Assembly: GCF_004346225.1 (NCBI RefSeq)
Contig: NZ_SMAJ01000001.1
Coordinates: 1 to 64,000, forward strand
Reading direction: 5' to 3'
DNA: 64,000 nucleotides
Source of the DNA: Paralcaligenes ureilyticus
Lineage (GTDB): Bacteria; Pseudomonadota; Gammaproteobacteria; Burkholderiales; Burkholderiaceae_B
Shown here: positions 21,113 to 30,623 of the stretch, piece after piece
How positions within the stretch are numbered: the stretch's first letter is position 1
Layout of the letters: every line of letters starts with the position of its first letter
Made by a program: the position numbers and the translations under genes
The notes under the pieces: generated by a model
The model's input: only the letters and a program-made list of their open reading frames with translations
The model's database searches: none
Told to the model about the DNA's origin: nothing

Positions 21113-22113
21113 GCCGCTCGCACCGTCATTCAATGCCCACCGTCGTGATGCTCGACGGCGACAATACACACCTGGCCAATCTGTGCGGGCCGCTTGATGA
21201 AAACCTGCATCAGATTGCCGCCGGCTGGAACGTCAAGCTCGCCCGGCGCGGCAATCGGGTTTCACTCGAAGGCGAGCAGGCCCAGGCCGCGGGCCGGGCG
21301 CTCGAGTGGTTTCACCACCGCGCCGTCCATGTAGCCCTATCGATCGACGATATACAACTGGGCCTGGTCGAACTGGGCGCCGGGCTGGCCCAGGCCAATA
21401 GCAAGCCTGTCGCGGCCGAACCCGAATTGCCCGCCGAACCCGATGAGCGCATTGTTTTACGTACGCGAAAAAGCGATTTGCGCCCACGCACGCCGCGCCA
21501 GCGCGATTACCTGAACCAGATTCTGCAACACGACATTACCTTCGGCCTGGGGCCGGCGGGCACCGGAAAAACGTGGCTGGCGGTCGCCTGCGCCATCGAC
21601 GCGCTTGAACGCGAAACCGTGCAGCGCCTGGTCCTGACCCGGCCCGCCGTCGAGGCCGGGGAGCGCCTGGGCTTTTTGCCCGGCGATCTGGTGCAAAAGG
21701 TCGACCCCTACCTGCGCCCTCTTTACGACGCCCTGTACGATCTGATGGGAGTCGAACGCGTCAACCGCCTGTTCGAGAAGCAAACGATTGAAGTCGCGCC
21801 GCTGGCCTATATGCGCGGACGCACGCTCAACCATGCATTCGTGATTCTGGACGAGGCGCAAAACACCACTCCCGAACAAATGAAAATGTTCCTCACGCGC
21901 ATCGGATTCGGCAGCAAGGCGGTCATCAATGGCGACCCCTCGCAGGTGGATCTGCCCCGCGGCCAGGCAAGCGGCCTGACCCACGCCGTCGATGTGCTCA
22001 ACGCCGTGCAAGGCATCGCCGTTACACAGTTCACCAGCCGCGACGTGGTGCGCCATCCGCTGGTCGCGCGGATAGTCGAAGCCTACGAACAGGCAGGCGA
22101 TCATGTCGCCTAA
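21109..22113 (+). CDS. ybeZ: PhoH-like ATPase (YbeZ)
   Basis: A 334-residue PhoH-family P-loop protein. The Walker A motif is [13 protein letters not shown] (about residues 146-158) and the Walker B region is [14 protein letters not shown] (about 241-254). The first 110 residues carry the N-terminal KH-like region found in YbeZ. In E. coli YbeZ interacts with the RNase YbeY, whose gene follows here with an 11-bp overlap, supporting the same partnership in RNA processing. The ATP-dependent role is known only in outline. Confidence 0.94.
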   Translation: MSRSHRHSMPTVVMLDGDNTHLANLCGPLDENLHQIAAGWNVKLARRGNRVSLEGEQAQAAGRALEWFHHRAVHVALSIDDIQLGLVELGAGLAQANSKPVAAEPELPAEPDERIVLRTRKSDLRPRTPRQRDYLNQILQHDITFGLGPAGTGKTWLAVACAIDALERETVQRLVLTRPAVEAGERLGFLPGDLVQKVDPYLRPLYDALYDLMGVERVNRLFEKQTIEVAPLAYMRGRTLNHAFVILDEAQNTTPEQMKMFLTRIGFGSKAVINGDPSQVDLPRGQASGLTHAVDVLNAVQGIAVTQFTSRDVVRHPLVARIVEAYEQAGDHVA

Positions 22114-22582
22114 GCTGACCCTGGCCGTGCAATATGGCGCCACCGCGCCAGAACTGCCGCGCTGGCGGCTGCGCCGCTGGGTGCAGCAGGCGATCGATGC
22201 CGTTGCTCCGCAACTCGACCCGGCCATCCGCCTAATTGCCCTGACCTTGCGCCTGGTCGACGCCCGCGAGGGGCGGCGCCTGAATCAGGCCTTTCGCCAG
22301 CGCGACTACGCGACCAATGTGCTGACCTTCGAATACGGCACCGACCCCGAAGGCGCCGCCAGCGGCGATATCGTGCTGTGCGTTCCCGTTCTGCGGCGCG
22401 AAGCCCGGGAGCAGAAAAAAGGTCTGCTGCAGCATGGCGCCCATCTGACGGTGCACGGCGTGCTGCACGCGCTGGGATACGACCATATCGATCCCCTGCA
22501 GGCGCAGGCCATGGAATCGCTTGAAACCCGGATTCTCGCCCGCATGGGCATATCCGACCCTTACATATCACAAAGTTCATAA
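22103..22582 (+). CDS. ybeY: Endoribonuclease YbeY
   Basis: A 159-residue zinc-dependent RNase involved in 16S rRNA 3'-end maturation and ribosome quality control. The metal motif H-G-x-L-H-x-x-G-Y-D-H is complete in VHGVLHALGYDH at about residues 114-125, and the upstream NQAFRQRDYATNVLTFEY (about 60-77) is the other conserved block. Start and stop are standard and the gene overlaps ybeZ by 11 bp. It is followed after 54 bp by the CorC gene. Confidence 0.96.
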   Translation: MSPKLTLAVQYGATAPELPRWRLRRWVQQAIDAVAPQLDPAIRLIALTLRLVDAREGRRLNQAFRQRDYATNVLTFEYGTDPEGAASGDIVLCVPVLRREAREQKKGLLQHGAHLTVHGVLHALGYDHIDPLQAQAMESLETRILARMGISDPYISQSS

Positions 22583-22636
22583 ACGAAAACGCAATTTCGG
22601 TTATGCTGAAAGACCCCGTAACTCGTCCTGTGGACA

Positions 22637-23512
22637 ATGCCAGACTCTCACCCCCCCGATGCCGAACCTCGACCGGCGAAAAACCCATCCAAATCACTAT
22701 TCGCCAAGCTGGCCACGCTCATACGTCCTGAGCCTGAAGACCGGGAAGATATCAAAGCCGTCCTGGAAGCCGCTCACGACCGGCATGTGCTCGACGGCGA
22801 GTCCTATGCGATGATTTCAGGAGCGCTCGAAGTCGCCAACCAGACCGTGGCCGACATTATGGTGCCGCGCTCGAAAATGGATATGCTCGATATCGCCAAG
22901 CCGCTGTCCGAGCTTTTGCCGGAAATCATCGACACCGGCCATTCACGCTTCCCGATCTACGAGACCGAGCGCGACAATATCGTGGGCATCTTGCTGGCCA
23001 AGGATCTGTTGCTATCGATCACCAAGCCGTCGATCGACGTCAGGCCGCTGGTGCGCCCGGCCGTATTCATCCCCGAAACCAAACGGCTGAATGTGCTGTT
23101 GCACGACTTTCGCAGCAGCCGTAATCATCTGGCTATCGTGGTCGATGAGCACGGCGGTACATCCGGCCTGGTCACCATGGAGGACGTGCTCGAGCAAATC
23201 GTGGGCGAAATCGAAGACGAATTCGATGAGGACGCGGAAAAAACCATATTCCAGACGGGCACAAACAGTTGGCGCGTGATGGGCATTACCGAGGTTGAAG
23301 CGTTCAACCACACCTTCAACACCGACTTGCCGCACGACGATTACGACACGCTGGGAGGCTGGCTCGCCACCGAACTGGGGCGTATTCCCCGGCGCGGCGA
23401 CAGTATCGTCTCTCAAGGCATGAACATAACGGTCGTGGGCGCCGATGCCAAGCGGGCCTTGTGGCTGCATGTCCAGCACAGCGGCACAGAAATGGCCCCC
23501 TCCGGCGAATAG
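22637..23512 (+). CDS. corC: CorC/YbeX-type CBS-domain protein
   Basis: A 291-residue cytosolic protein of the HlyC/CorC family. Two CBS motifs occupy about residues 65-190 (VADIMVPRSKMDM at the start of the first, GTSGLVTMEDVLEQIVGEIEDEFDEE-like sequence ending the second), followed by a CorC_HlyC transporter-associated domain of about 80 residues. CorC is linked to magnesium and cobalt efflux in Salmonella; YbeX in E. coli is linked to ribosome and rRNA metabolism, which fits the ybeZ-ybeY neighbours. The stop is 4 bp before the lnt start chosen here. Confidence 0.93.
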   Translation: MPDSHPPDAEPRPAKNPSKSLFAKLATLIRPEPEDREDIKAVLEAAHDRHVLDGESYAMISGALEVANQTVADIMVPRSKMDMLDIAKPLSELLPEIIDTGHSRFPIYETERDNIVGILLAKDLLLSITKPSIDVRPLVRPAVFIPETKRLNVLLHDFRSSRNHLAIVVDEHGGTSGLVTMEDVLEQIVGEIEDEFDEDAEKTIFQTGTNSWRVMGITEVEAFNHTFNTDLPHDDYDTLGGWLATELGRIPRRGDSIVSQGMNITVVGADAKRALWLHVQHSGTEMAPSGE

Positions 23513-23516
23513 GCTC

Positions 23517-25163
23517 TTGAAACACGCTCACTCTCCCTGGCTATACAGCGCAGGCCTGCTGGCTTTGGGTGCCATCCACGCGCTGGCGTTCGCGCCGGGA
23601 CCCCTGCCGTCCTGGACGCTGCCTTTCGTCGATATTTTCACCCTGGCGGTTCTGGCCAAGGTGGTCTTTCAAAGTTCAAGCGTTCTGCGAGCGGCGGGCG
23701 CCGGCCTTTTGCTTGGCCTCGCCAATTTTTCGGTGGGGGTGTACTGGCTGTATATCAGCATGCATTCGTTCGGCGGGCTGGCGGCGCCGCTGGCCGCCGG
23801 CGCCGTGCTTATCCTGGCGTTTGTGCTGGCGCTATTCATCACGCTGGCCAGCGCCTTGGCCCGCTGGCTATCGGCACGGCACCTGGGTCTGCCCGCCAAT
23901 TATCGCTGGCACCTTCTGATTGCCGCCGTCTGGGCCTCATGCTGGACTGCGACCGAGTGGCTGCGCGGCACCCTGTTCACCGGGTTTCCCTGGTTGAATA
24001 TCGGCTACGCGCACGTCGAAGGCGTGCTGGCGGGCTGGGCGCCGGTCGTAGGCGTTTATGGATTGGCATGGCTGTCGGCCTTCGCCGCCGGCGCCGTTGC
24101 TCTACTGGCGGGCGCCAAAGACAACCAGAACGACGCCGCGGCGGCCATTACAGTAGGGGCCGCTATCGTGACGGGACTGGTCGGCATTTTGCTGGGCCAC
24201 ATTGGCTGGTCGCAGCCTCATGGCGAGCCCATGGTCATCCGCCTGGTGCAGGGCAATGTGCCGCAGACGGAAAAATTCGATCCGTCACGGATGTTGCAAG
24301 GCATCGAAAGCTATATGCGTCTGGCGGCACTGGCGCCCAAGGAACCCGATGGCGCTCCCAGCCTGATTGTGCTGCCCGAGACGGTCATGCCGGTGTTCCA
24401 GGACCGCATCGCCCCCCAGATCTGGGAGCAATGGCTGCATATCGCCAAAGAGCGCAATGCCACGATTCTGATGGGCATACCGTTGCATCGGAACCTGAAC
24501 GGTCAGGATCAGTACACCAACAGCGCTATTGGTTTTAACGCCTCCACGTCGCTGTCTCAGCTGGGCGCTGCAACGCTGCCCATGGCTTACGACAAACATC
24601 ATCTGGTGCCCTTCGGCGAATTCATCCCCTGGGGTTTCCGCTGGTTTGTCCACGCCATGCAAATTCCGTTGGGCGATTTCAACCGTGGAGCGCCGCGCCA
24701 GCGCCTGTTCCAAATAAACGGGCAGGCATTCAGCCCTGATATTTGCTATGAAGACGTGTTCGGCGAAGAGATCATCCGGTCTGTGCGGGACAGCGAGGTT
24801 TACGGGCCGGGCGCCAATATTCTGGTCAATGTGAGCAATCTGGCGTGGTTCGGAAACTCCTGGGCCTTGCGCCAACATTTGCAGATTTCGCGCATGCGCG
24901 CACTGGAGACGGCCCGCCCGATGATACGCGCGACCAACACGGGCATGACGGCGGCGATTGCCCCCGACGGCAGGGTGCGCGCCGCGCTGGATCCGTTGCA
25001 CAAGGGGGTGCTCGACGTCGAGGTCCAGGGCGCCACGGGCCTGACTCCTTATGTGCGCTGGGGAAACTGGCCTGTTCTTGCCTGGACAGGGCTGTTCTTG
25101 CTGTGGGGATGGGCCCTGCGCAAGCGGGTCCCTGGTGGGCAACAGGGTGACGACACTCCGTAA
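23517..25163 (+). CDS. lnt: Apolipoprotein N-acyltransferase
   Basis: A 548-residue inner-membrane enzyme that adds the third acyl chain to lipoproteins. Six or so hydrophobic helices fill the first 210 residues and the nitrilase-like periplasmic domain follows. The catalytic triad is visible as Glu in VLPETVMP, Lys in YDKHHLVPFGEF and Cys in FSPDICYEDVFGEE. I chose the TTG at 23517, just after the corC stop, because it places the first helix near the N-terminus; a start at 23445 would add 24 residues overlapping corC by 68 bp. It ends the miaB-to-lnt run and is followed by four REP units. Confidence 0.94.
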   Translation: MKHAHSPWLYSAGLLALGAIHALAFAPGPLPSWTLPFVDIFTLAVLAKVVFQSSSVLRAAGAGLLLGLANFSVGVYWLYISMHSFGGLAAPLAAGAVLILAFVLALFITLASALARWLSARHLGLPANYRWHLLIAAVWASCWTATEWLRGTLFTGFPWLNIGYAHVEGVLAGWAPVVGVYGLAWLSAFAAGAVALLAGAKDNQNDAAAAITVGAAIVTGLVGILLGHIGWSQPHGEPMVIRLVQGNVPQTEKFDPSRMLQGIESYMRLAALAPKEPDGAPSLIVLPETVMPVFQDRIAPQIWEQWLHIAKERNATILMGIPLHRNLNGQDQYTNSAIGFNASTSLSQLGAATLPMAYDKHHLVPFGEFIPWGFRWFVHAMQIPLGDFNRGAPRQRLFQINGQAFSPDICYEDVFGEEIIRSVRDSEVYGPGANILVNVSNLAWFGNSWALRQHLQISRMRALETARPMIRATNTGMTAAIAPDGRVRAALDPLHKGVLDVEVQGATGLTPYVRWGNWPVLAWTGLFLLWGWALRKRVPGGQQGDDTP

Positions 25164-25203
25164 CGTCATCCTGCATCTCCGCCAACAATCATAACGCCAC
25201 CCC

Positions 25204-25229
25204 TGTAGCGCCACCCCTTGTGGGTGGCA
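25204..25229 (+). repeat. REP-like palindromic unit
   Basis: Head TGTAGC, stem GCCACCC / GGGTGGC around CTTGT. First of four units in the 386-bp gap between lnt and the permease gene; no gene is apparent in the gap. Confidence 0.82.
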
Positions 25230-25308
25230 TTCTTTTTTATATCATCCCATCTTGCCTACAAAACCTTCTAGCCCCGCATCGTGTGGTGGACTTGACGCAA
25301 TCATCGCT

Positions 25309-25444
25309 TGTAGTGGCAGCCCTTGTGGCTGCCATGGCGTTTTTTTATAATTGCCGCCTTGGTTTTCAACGATTCTGGCAGCCACAAGGGCTGCCGCTAC
25401 AAGCGGTGGATACGTTCTCGTAGCGGCACCCCTAGTGGGTGCCA
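25309..25444. repeat. Cluster of three REP-like units (BIME-like)
   Basis: The units are 25309-25334 (plus, head TGTAGT, stem GGCAGCC / GGCTGCC), 25376-25401 (minus, same stem) and 25419-25444 (plus, head CGTAGC, stem GGCACCC / GGGTGCC, loop CTAGT instead of CTTGT). The alternating orientation would let neighbouring units pair with each other into larger hairpins. Confidence 0.85.
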
Positions 25445-25549
25445 CCTCTACGCCAATTCCGCCACTGCCAAAAATTAGGAGTATCTGAACGGCCATTATT
25501 TGTTTAACATAGGCGCTGTTTCAGATCGTAACTCCGGACGCCGACACGT

Positions 25550-27385
25550 ATGCAGGTCTCCTTCGCCACTGCCCTACGCAAACACACGTTATTTGCCGAC
25601 TGCACACAAATTGAATTGGCTCGTCTGCTGGCAGGCACGGTTCAATGCGAATTTGCCGCCGGCGCAGAGATTTTTCAGGCGGGGGCTTCGGCAACTTATT
25701 ACTATTACATTATGTCGGGCGAAGTCGCGCTTAATGCGGAAGACGATACCTGGCACCGATGCGCCGATGAAACTTTTGGCTCGGAAGCCTTTGCGGACAA
25801 TGCCCGCTACCTGCGCACGGCGCGGGCCGCCACGCCGCTGGTTGCGCTGCGGATCACACGAACGGCGCTGCTGACGCTGGCCGCACACCACCCCACCATG
25901 CAGTCAACGGCGCTGGTCGATCTGGCCGCGCATATGGGTAAAGTGACGGTGCATGAACGTCCGCGCATCAAGATCGAGCGCACGGCTCAATTGCCCATGA
26001 AGCAGCGCATCGGTTGGGTTGCCACGCTGTTGCTGCCGCCGGTGACGTATCTGACCTCTACGCATAACGGGCTGCCGCAACACAGCGCCATCTATCTGGC
26101 TCTGCTCACGATGACGGCCGTCATGTGGCTGTTTGCCGTCGTTGATGAATTCGTCCCGCCGCTGATCGCCCTGGTGGCCATGCTGTTCATCAATCTGGTG
26201 CCGCCCCAGATCGCCTTGGCGGGGTTTTACTCGCCGGCCTTCCTGTTGCTGATGGGTGTGTATGCCATATCGGCCGTGCTGCTCAGTTCAGGCCTGGTCT
26301 ACCGATTCATGCTGTGGCTGCTGCTCAAGGCCCCCGACCGGCCGTTCTGGCATCGCACTGCCCTGACTTTCTTCGGCATGCTGCTATCGATCATGGTGCC
26401 TTCGGACAGCGCCCGCCTGGCCCTGATGCTGCCGCTCTATCGTGAAATGGACAACAATATTGAAGCGCCGGCGCAAAGCCGCGAAGCCACCGCGCTGATG
26501 ATCGCGACTTTTATGGGCGCCACGCTGTTTGCCCCTTTGCTGCTCACCAGCAAGTCGGCCCATCTGGCCGCCTACACCATGCTGCCCACTCAGGTGCAAT
26601 TGCAATTCCAGGGCTCGCACTGGCTGGTCGCCGCGGCCGTCGTGGCCATCGGCCTGCTGGCCTGTCACATGCTCGCCATGCGTTTTTTATATTCGTCGGG
26701 CGGGGAAACGCAAGCCCTGCCACGCGACCGGATTGCCGTGCAACTGAAGCTGCTGGGGCCGATGGACAGCGGCGAATGGGTGGCCTTGTGCGCATTCCTG
26801 ATATTTCTGCTGGGCGCCGCCTTCCCTCAACTGCACCTGTCGCTCACCGCCTGGCTGGCGGGCTTTATCCTGATCAGCCTGCTGGCGCTGGGCCTGTTCG
26901 ACCGCAAGGCTTTCCTGCAAAATATTGATTGGCCCATGCTCTTTTTCATTTTGAGCCTCGACGGCCTGACTCGGGTCATCCAGTATTTGGGCCTGGGCTC
27001 TTTGCTGGTCGACGCCATAGGCAACAAGCTCGACTGGATCCACGGCCACCTGGGCTGGTTCATTTTGCTGACGCTGGCGATAACGGTCGTCACACGACTC
27101 GTCCTGCCTCTGACCGCAGGCATGCTGCTGGCCATGACCATGCTCTTGCCTATAGGCATCGAACAAGGCATACACCCATGGGTCGTCATGTTCCTGGTGT
27201 CGCTATTCAGCGATATCTGGTTTTTTCCGCACCAGATGTCCACCTATACCCAGGCAAAAAACAATGGCCTGCAAGCGCGCTGCAGCGAATCGATATTCAT
27301 GCGCTACATATGGTGGCTGAACCCCTTGCGTGTGCTGCTGGCGTTTGCCTCGATCCCTTACTGGAACTGGCTGGGCCTGAATTAA
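25550..27385 (+). CDS. SLC13/DASS-type anion permease with an N-terminal cyclic-nucleotide-binding domain
   Basis: A 611-residue two-part protein. Residues 1-135 resemble a Crp-like cyclic-nucleotide-binding domain (LARLLAGTVQCEFAAGAEIF, YYYIMSGEVALN and FGSEAF follow the usual beta-roll pattern). From about residue 155 to the end there are 11-13 hydrophobic helices with the layout of SLC13 / ArsB-NhaD ion-transporter-superfamily carriers, including MVPSDSARLALMLPLY and LPLTAGMLLAMTMLLPIG. The substrate is probably an organic or inorganic anion; which one cannot be read. A direct link between nucleotide binding and transport is inference. The gene 42 bp downstream encodes an anchored binding-protein-like partner. 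Confidence 0.78.
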   Translation: MQVSFATALRKHTLFADCTQIELARLLAGTVQCEFAAGAEIFQAGASATYYYYIMSGEVALNAEDDTWHRCADETFGSEAFADNARYLRTARAATPLVALRITRTALLTLAAHHPTMQSTALVDLAAHMGKVTVHERPRIKIERTAQLPMKQRIGWVATLLLPPVTYLTSTHNGLPQHSAIYLALLTMTAVMWLFAVVDEFVPPLIALVAMLFINLVPPQIALAGFYSPAFLLLMGVYAISAVLLSSGLVYRFMLWLLLKAPDRPFWHRTALTFFGMLLSIMVPSDSARLALMLPLYREMDNNIEAPAQSREATALMIATFMGATLFAPLLLTSKSAHLAAYTMLPTQVQLQFQGSHWLVAAAVVAIGLLACHMLAMRFLYSSGGETQALPRDRIAVQLKLLGPMDSGEWVALCAFLIFLLGAAFPQLHLSLTAWLAGFILISLLALGLFDRKAFLQNIDWPMLFFILSLDGLTRVIQYLGLGSLLVDAIGNKLDWIHGHLGWFILLTLAITVVTRLVLPLTAGMLLAMTMLLPIGIEQGIHPWVVMFLVSLFSDIWFFPHQMSTYTQAKNNGLQARCSESIFMRYIWWLNPLRVLLAFASIPYWNWLGLN

Positions 27386-27427
27386 GGCGCCGCCGATATC
27401 CCAATGAAACGCTATTGACGCCTTCCG

Positions 27428-28447
27428 ATGAAATCACGACTGAAAATGCTGTTTGCGGGGCTGCTGATCATCTTGCTCTTCGCGGCAATGGACACCTTCA
27501 ACCACGAAAAGCCGCGCATACTGATATTGCACAGCTATACCGAAACGGGCAAGTGGGAACAGGCCGTCAACGAGGGCATCAACCGCGAACTGGCCAAGAA
27601 TCGAACACCTATTTCGATTCTCTGGCACTACATGGCGTTTACCGACCAGGCCGGCAAGACGGACTGGGACGATGCCTCAAAGCAGGCCCGGCACGTCATC
27701 AAGACCTTCCGGCCCGACATTCTGGTGCCGATAGGCGAAGAAGCCCAGGAATACGTAGGCCGCCACTACGTGAACGACCCCCACATGCGCATCATCTACG
27801 CGACGAGCGAACATCCCTCCCACTTCAGGTACCCTGAGGCCGACAATGTCACCGGCATCAGAGAAATATTGCCGCTGGCCCAGATTACCGAAGTGCTGCA
27901 CTACCTGCGCCAGCCGACGCTACGGATTCGGGTACTAGGCATGGACGACGCAACGGGTCAGTCCGAGCGCGAGCAAGTGAAAGATTTTTTATGGGCGCCC
28001 AACCACTTGGTCGATGTGCAACTGGTGTCTAATTTCGATGCATGGAAAGCCGCCGTACACGCGGCGAATCAAGATGCCGATGTGCTTATCGTATTAAGCT
28101 ACAACGGCCTGCCTCTCTCGGCCACCGATACCCATCCGGTCGACAACAAACTGCTCGCGACCTGGACCGAGCATGAGTCCAAACCGCTGGTCATCGGGGT
28201 ACGTGTGCCCTTTGCTGCGGGCGGCGGCGCACTGGCGGTGGTTCCTTCGGCCGAAGGCATAGGCGCCCAGATCGGCAAGCGCATTCTTACGCTGCTTGCG
28301 CTTCCGCCGGGCGGCGCCTTGCCGCGCGGCAACGACAGCCAGGATTTCCTGATTGCGCTGCGCCCGGAACGTCTGGCCGAACGCAAATTCTCTTTGCCCG
28401 CTATCTATATACAGGCCGCAAGAGCGTCGCATACGCTATTTGAATAG
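27428..28447 (+). CDS. ABC-type substrate-binding-like protein, membrane-anchored or exported
   Basis: A 339-residue protein with an N-terminal hydrophobic segment (residues 6-21, MLFAGLLIILLFAAMD) and no clear signal-peptidase site or lipobox, so it is probably anchored. The rest has the alternating alpha/beta look of the ABC_sub_bind family (IL-I-L-HSY-TETGKWEQAVNEG at about 34-53 and FRPDILVPIGEEA at about 94-106). There are no ABC permease or ATPase genes nearby. It follows the cyclic-nucleotide-permease fusion by 42 bp and likely shares its transcript, which suggests a ligand sensor or accessory for that carrier. Function not known. Confidence 0.7.
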   Translation: MKSRLKMLFAGLLIILLFAAMDTFNHEKPRILILHSYTETGKWEQAVNEGINRELAKNRTPISILWHYMAFTDQAGKTDWDDASKQARHVIKTFRPDILVPIGEEAQEYVGRHYVNDPHMRIIYATSEHPSHFRYPEADNVTGIREILPLAQITEVLHYLRQPTLRIRVLGMDDATGQSEREQVKDFLWAPNHLVDVQLVSNFDAWKAAVHAANQDADVLIVLSYNGLPLSATDTHPVDNKLLATWTEHESKPLVIGVRVPFAAGGGALAVVPSAEGIGAQIGKRILTLLALPPGGALPRGNDSQDFLIALRPERLAERKFSLPAIYIQAARASHTLFE

Positions 28448-28456
28448 CCACGCGCC

Positions 28457-28870
28457 TCACGAAAACCACCGCAGAAACGCCGCTGCCGTCAAGGCGGTGC
28501 CGCCCAGCCCAGTCAGCACCTGCCATATCCGCCGGCGGACCGCATCCGGCCAATGAGCGGCGCGCAACAGATACAGCACAGCCAGAAAACAGCCGAGGCT
28601 TGCACAGACAACTTTAATCGCCAATGCCGTCGTGGCGATCCCGCTGATTTCCGGGAACCGGCCATAGTAGTAAAAACTAATTGCGCCCAGCCCTGCGCCG
28701 CTAACGATTTGGACCGCCCACGCCAGCGCCACCAGCCACGCCAGGCGGCGTTCCAGCACGGGTTGCCGTGGCGTCAGCCAAAGAGCCGCCGCCGCACCGC
28801 CCACCACGCAAGCCGCGCCAAAATTATGGGCCACTTGATCGAGGGCATAGGCAAGGTTTTGGGGATCCAT
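28457..28870 (-). CDS. Hypothetical four-helix membrane protein
   Basis: A 137-residue protein with four hydrophobic stretches (about residues 17-32, 44-62, 76-103 and 118-134). A His is near residue 15 (DQVAHNFGA) and two conserved-looking Arg clusters lie between helices. The layout is reminiscent of CopD-like or cytochrome b561-like small membrane proteins, but no diagnostic motif is visible. It starts 4 bp after an exported 118-residue protein gene on the same strand, and the two are probably co-transcribed. I do not recognise the family. Confidence 0.68.
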   Translation of the reverse strand: MDPQNLAYALDQVAHNFGAACVVGGAAAALWLTPRQPVLERRLAWLVALAWAVQIVSGAGLGAISFYYYGRFPEISGIATTALAIKVVCASLGCFLAVLYLLRAAHWPDAVRRRIWQVLTGLGGTALTAAAFLRWFS

Positions 28871-28873
28871 ACC

Positions 28874-29230
28874 CTATTCCACGGTAACTTTGACGCATTG
28901 TTCGACCCCGATGGGAACGTGCGCCTTGTTCACCACCTTGATGCAGATGTTGCGGGTTCCGGAAGCGAGGGTTTCAAGCGTATAGCTTCCCGCGAGCTGG
29001 CGCAATATTCCCACCTCTTTGCCATCCACATAGACATGGACATGGTCGCCATGGGGCCCGCGGCCCGCCTCATAAACCAGTTTGGTTTGCTCCATGGCGT
29101 CCAGTTTGGCGCCTTGGACCGGGGATATGATCTTGACATACGCTTTCTCCGAAGCCGCCGACGCAACGATCGGGGTGAACAGAATGGCAGCAAGAACACA
29201 GACAGATGAAGAACGTATAGGAAAACGCAT
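28874..29230 (-). CDS. Small exported protein with a GDHVHVYVDG motif
   Basis: A 118-residue protein with a Sec signal peptide (residues 1-26, VCVLAAILFTPIVASAA). The mature part is a short beta-sandwich-like domain carrying HGDHVHVYVDGKEVG at about residues 61-75, a motif also seen in small periplasmic domains of the DUF4399 / DUF6130 type, plus two cysteines near the C-terminus that could form a disulphide. The histidines may bind metal; that is inference. It precedes a four-helix membrane protein gene, suggesting a small copper- or redox-related pair, but nothing here proves that. Confidence 0.68.
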   Translation of the reverse strand: MRFPIRSSSVCVLAAILFTPIVASAASEKAYVKIISPVQGAKLDAMEQTKLVYEAGRGPHGDHVHVYVDGKEVGILRQLAGSYTLETLASGTRNICIKVVNKAHVPIGVEQCVKVTVE

Positions 29231-29389
29231 GGTTTGGCTCCTTTTCTGATTCGGGACGAAACACGGTATATCGATGCTCTTTTCAAGAATACCTCATCGG
29301 GCCCAAACCGAACCGGGTACCTCGGCGCGAGCCTCTCAAAACTGTTTGCGGCGGGGCGACGGCGAAGTGCTAAGGGATGGTTGTAGCGA

Positions 29390-29680
29390 TAGGGCATTTT
29401 CGGTTGACGTGTTTACGGAACTGAACGCGTTTCGTGTCGCTCTTTTTTTAGCCGTTTTGGGTGGGGGTCATTCTATTAAGACGCCACAGGGCGAGGGGTG
29501 GGTACCGTCCGGTCCGTCCAGCGGCTGCGCTGATGGAGTGCATAGAGGAATGTGTAGGGGCAGCGGCCAACGTGACAGGCTGCGGGCCAGTGAGTTCCGG
29601 CCCTGCCCCTGCCCCCATAGACGGCGTCTTCAAATACCCAAACATCCCGCGCCGCATACCGTTCGACCAAAAACGCTCTA
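29390..29680. mobile_element. Non-autonomous element with terminal inverted repeats, copy 1
   Basis: The left end TAGGGCATTTTCGGTTGACG and the right end, read as its reverse complement TAGAGCGTTTTTGGTCGAAC, are imperfect inverted repeats. The first 110 bp or so and the last 90 bp or so match another copy at 52239-52711, while the middles differ (291 against 473 bp). No transposase is encoded, and the short frames inside look non-coding. A MITE or a deletion derivative of a larger transposon fits. It sits in the 675-bp gap before the GntR gene. Confidence 0.72.
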
Positions 29681-29713
29681 GCTCGACGAAAATGCCGCGT
29701 AATTCAGAGCTTC

Positions 29714-29745
29714 TTGACAAATATATTTATATATACAAAAATATA
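29714..29745 (+). promoter_or_regulatory. Candidate promoter/operator region upstream of the GntR gene
   Basis: TTGACA at 29714-29719 is followed by a very AT-rich run (TATATTTATATATAC) with several possible -10 hexamers, about 170 bp before the regulator gene. The AT-rich inverted-repeat character would suit a GntR-family operator. No exact site can be fixed. Confidence 0.35.
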
Positions 29746-29905
29746 TTTAACCAATAAACGGGTTTCAACCTGAAAAACACCAATATCAGAGACAACAATG
29801 AGACACCTGACTCATGCACGCCCGACCTCCCTGTCGGCCCCAAGAAGCCCAAATCGCAGTGCCTCATGTCTGAAAAATTGAATACTCTCGCATGGTTGAC
29901 TTGTA

Positions 29906-30553
29906 ATGCCAATTCCTAAAAGCGATACGCAGTTCCATGCTGCGTATAAGGACATCAAGCAAAGAATCCTGGAGGGATTTTTTTCCTCCACCGATCGCCT
30001 GCGGGAAGTCGATGTTGCGACCCTTGTCGGCATGGGGCGCACGCCGGTGCGAGAAGCCCTGAAGCGCCTTGAAGACGAAAGACTGTTGACACACGAGCCG
30101 CGGCGCGGGCTGGTTGTCACCCAGATCGACCAGCAAGGCGTCACCGAGTTATACGCGATGCGAGAAGTCCTGGAAGGGACGGCGGCAGAGTTCGCCGCGC
30201 GTCACGCCACCGACGCCGAGATCGAAAACATGGAATTCATATTGGTGGAAAGCGGCGCGCCCGGCTCCGATCCCGTGACCTTGAATCTGGCGTTTCACCA
30301 GGCAATTTACGGCGCCGCCCACAACCAATACCTGCTGCGTTCGCTGCGCGCCTTGACGGACACCACATATCTACTCGGGCGAAGCACCTTACACACCACA
30401 GACAGGGCGAAGAGGGCATTGAGCGAACACAGGAAAATTGTCACCGCTATAAAAAACAGAGACGCCGAACAAGCCGGACGTGCGGCGAAACATCATATAA
30501 GACAAGCGTTCCTTGAGCGCTTGAAAATGCTTAGAGACAGCCCGACAGGTTGA
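29906..30553 (+). CDS. GntR-family transcriptional regulator (FCD domain)
   Basis: A 215-residue regulator. The N-terminal winged helix-turn-helix (about residues 8-75) ends with the typical GMGRTPVREALKRLEDERLLTHEPRRG, and the C-terminal part is an all-helical FCD effector domain with LYAMREVLEGTAAEFAA and a late HIRQAFLER segment whose His could help bind metal or a carboxylate ligand. It stands directly upstream, in the same orientation, of a Bug receptor, a decarboxylating dehydrogenase and an amidohydrolase, so it most likely controls that catabolic operon in response to its organic-acid substrate. Confidence 0.9.
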   Translation: MPIPKSDTQFHAAYKDIKQRILEGFFSSTDRLREVDVATLVGMGRTPVREALKRLEDERLLTHEPRRGLVVTQIDQQGVTELYAMREVLEGTAAEFAARHATDAEIENMEFILVESGAPGSDPVTLNLAFHQAIYGAAHNQYLLRSLRALTDTTYLLGRSTLHTTDRAKRALSEHRKIVTAIKNRDAEQAGRAAKHHIRQAFLERLKMLRDSPTG

Positions 30554-30623
30554 AATCAAGCGTGCCGGGCCTGGACCGGCTTATGCACTGTTCAGAATTG
30601 AAAGACACAAAAAAGAGACTGCA

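Noticed and set aside
29461-29757. Short frames inside the inverted-repeat elements (also 52531-52746) as transposase fragments
   Set aside because: Translations show only low-complexity Gly/Arg/Pro-rich sequence without transposase motifs.
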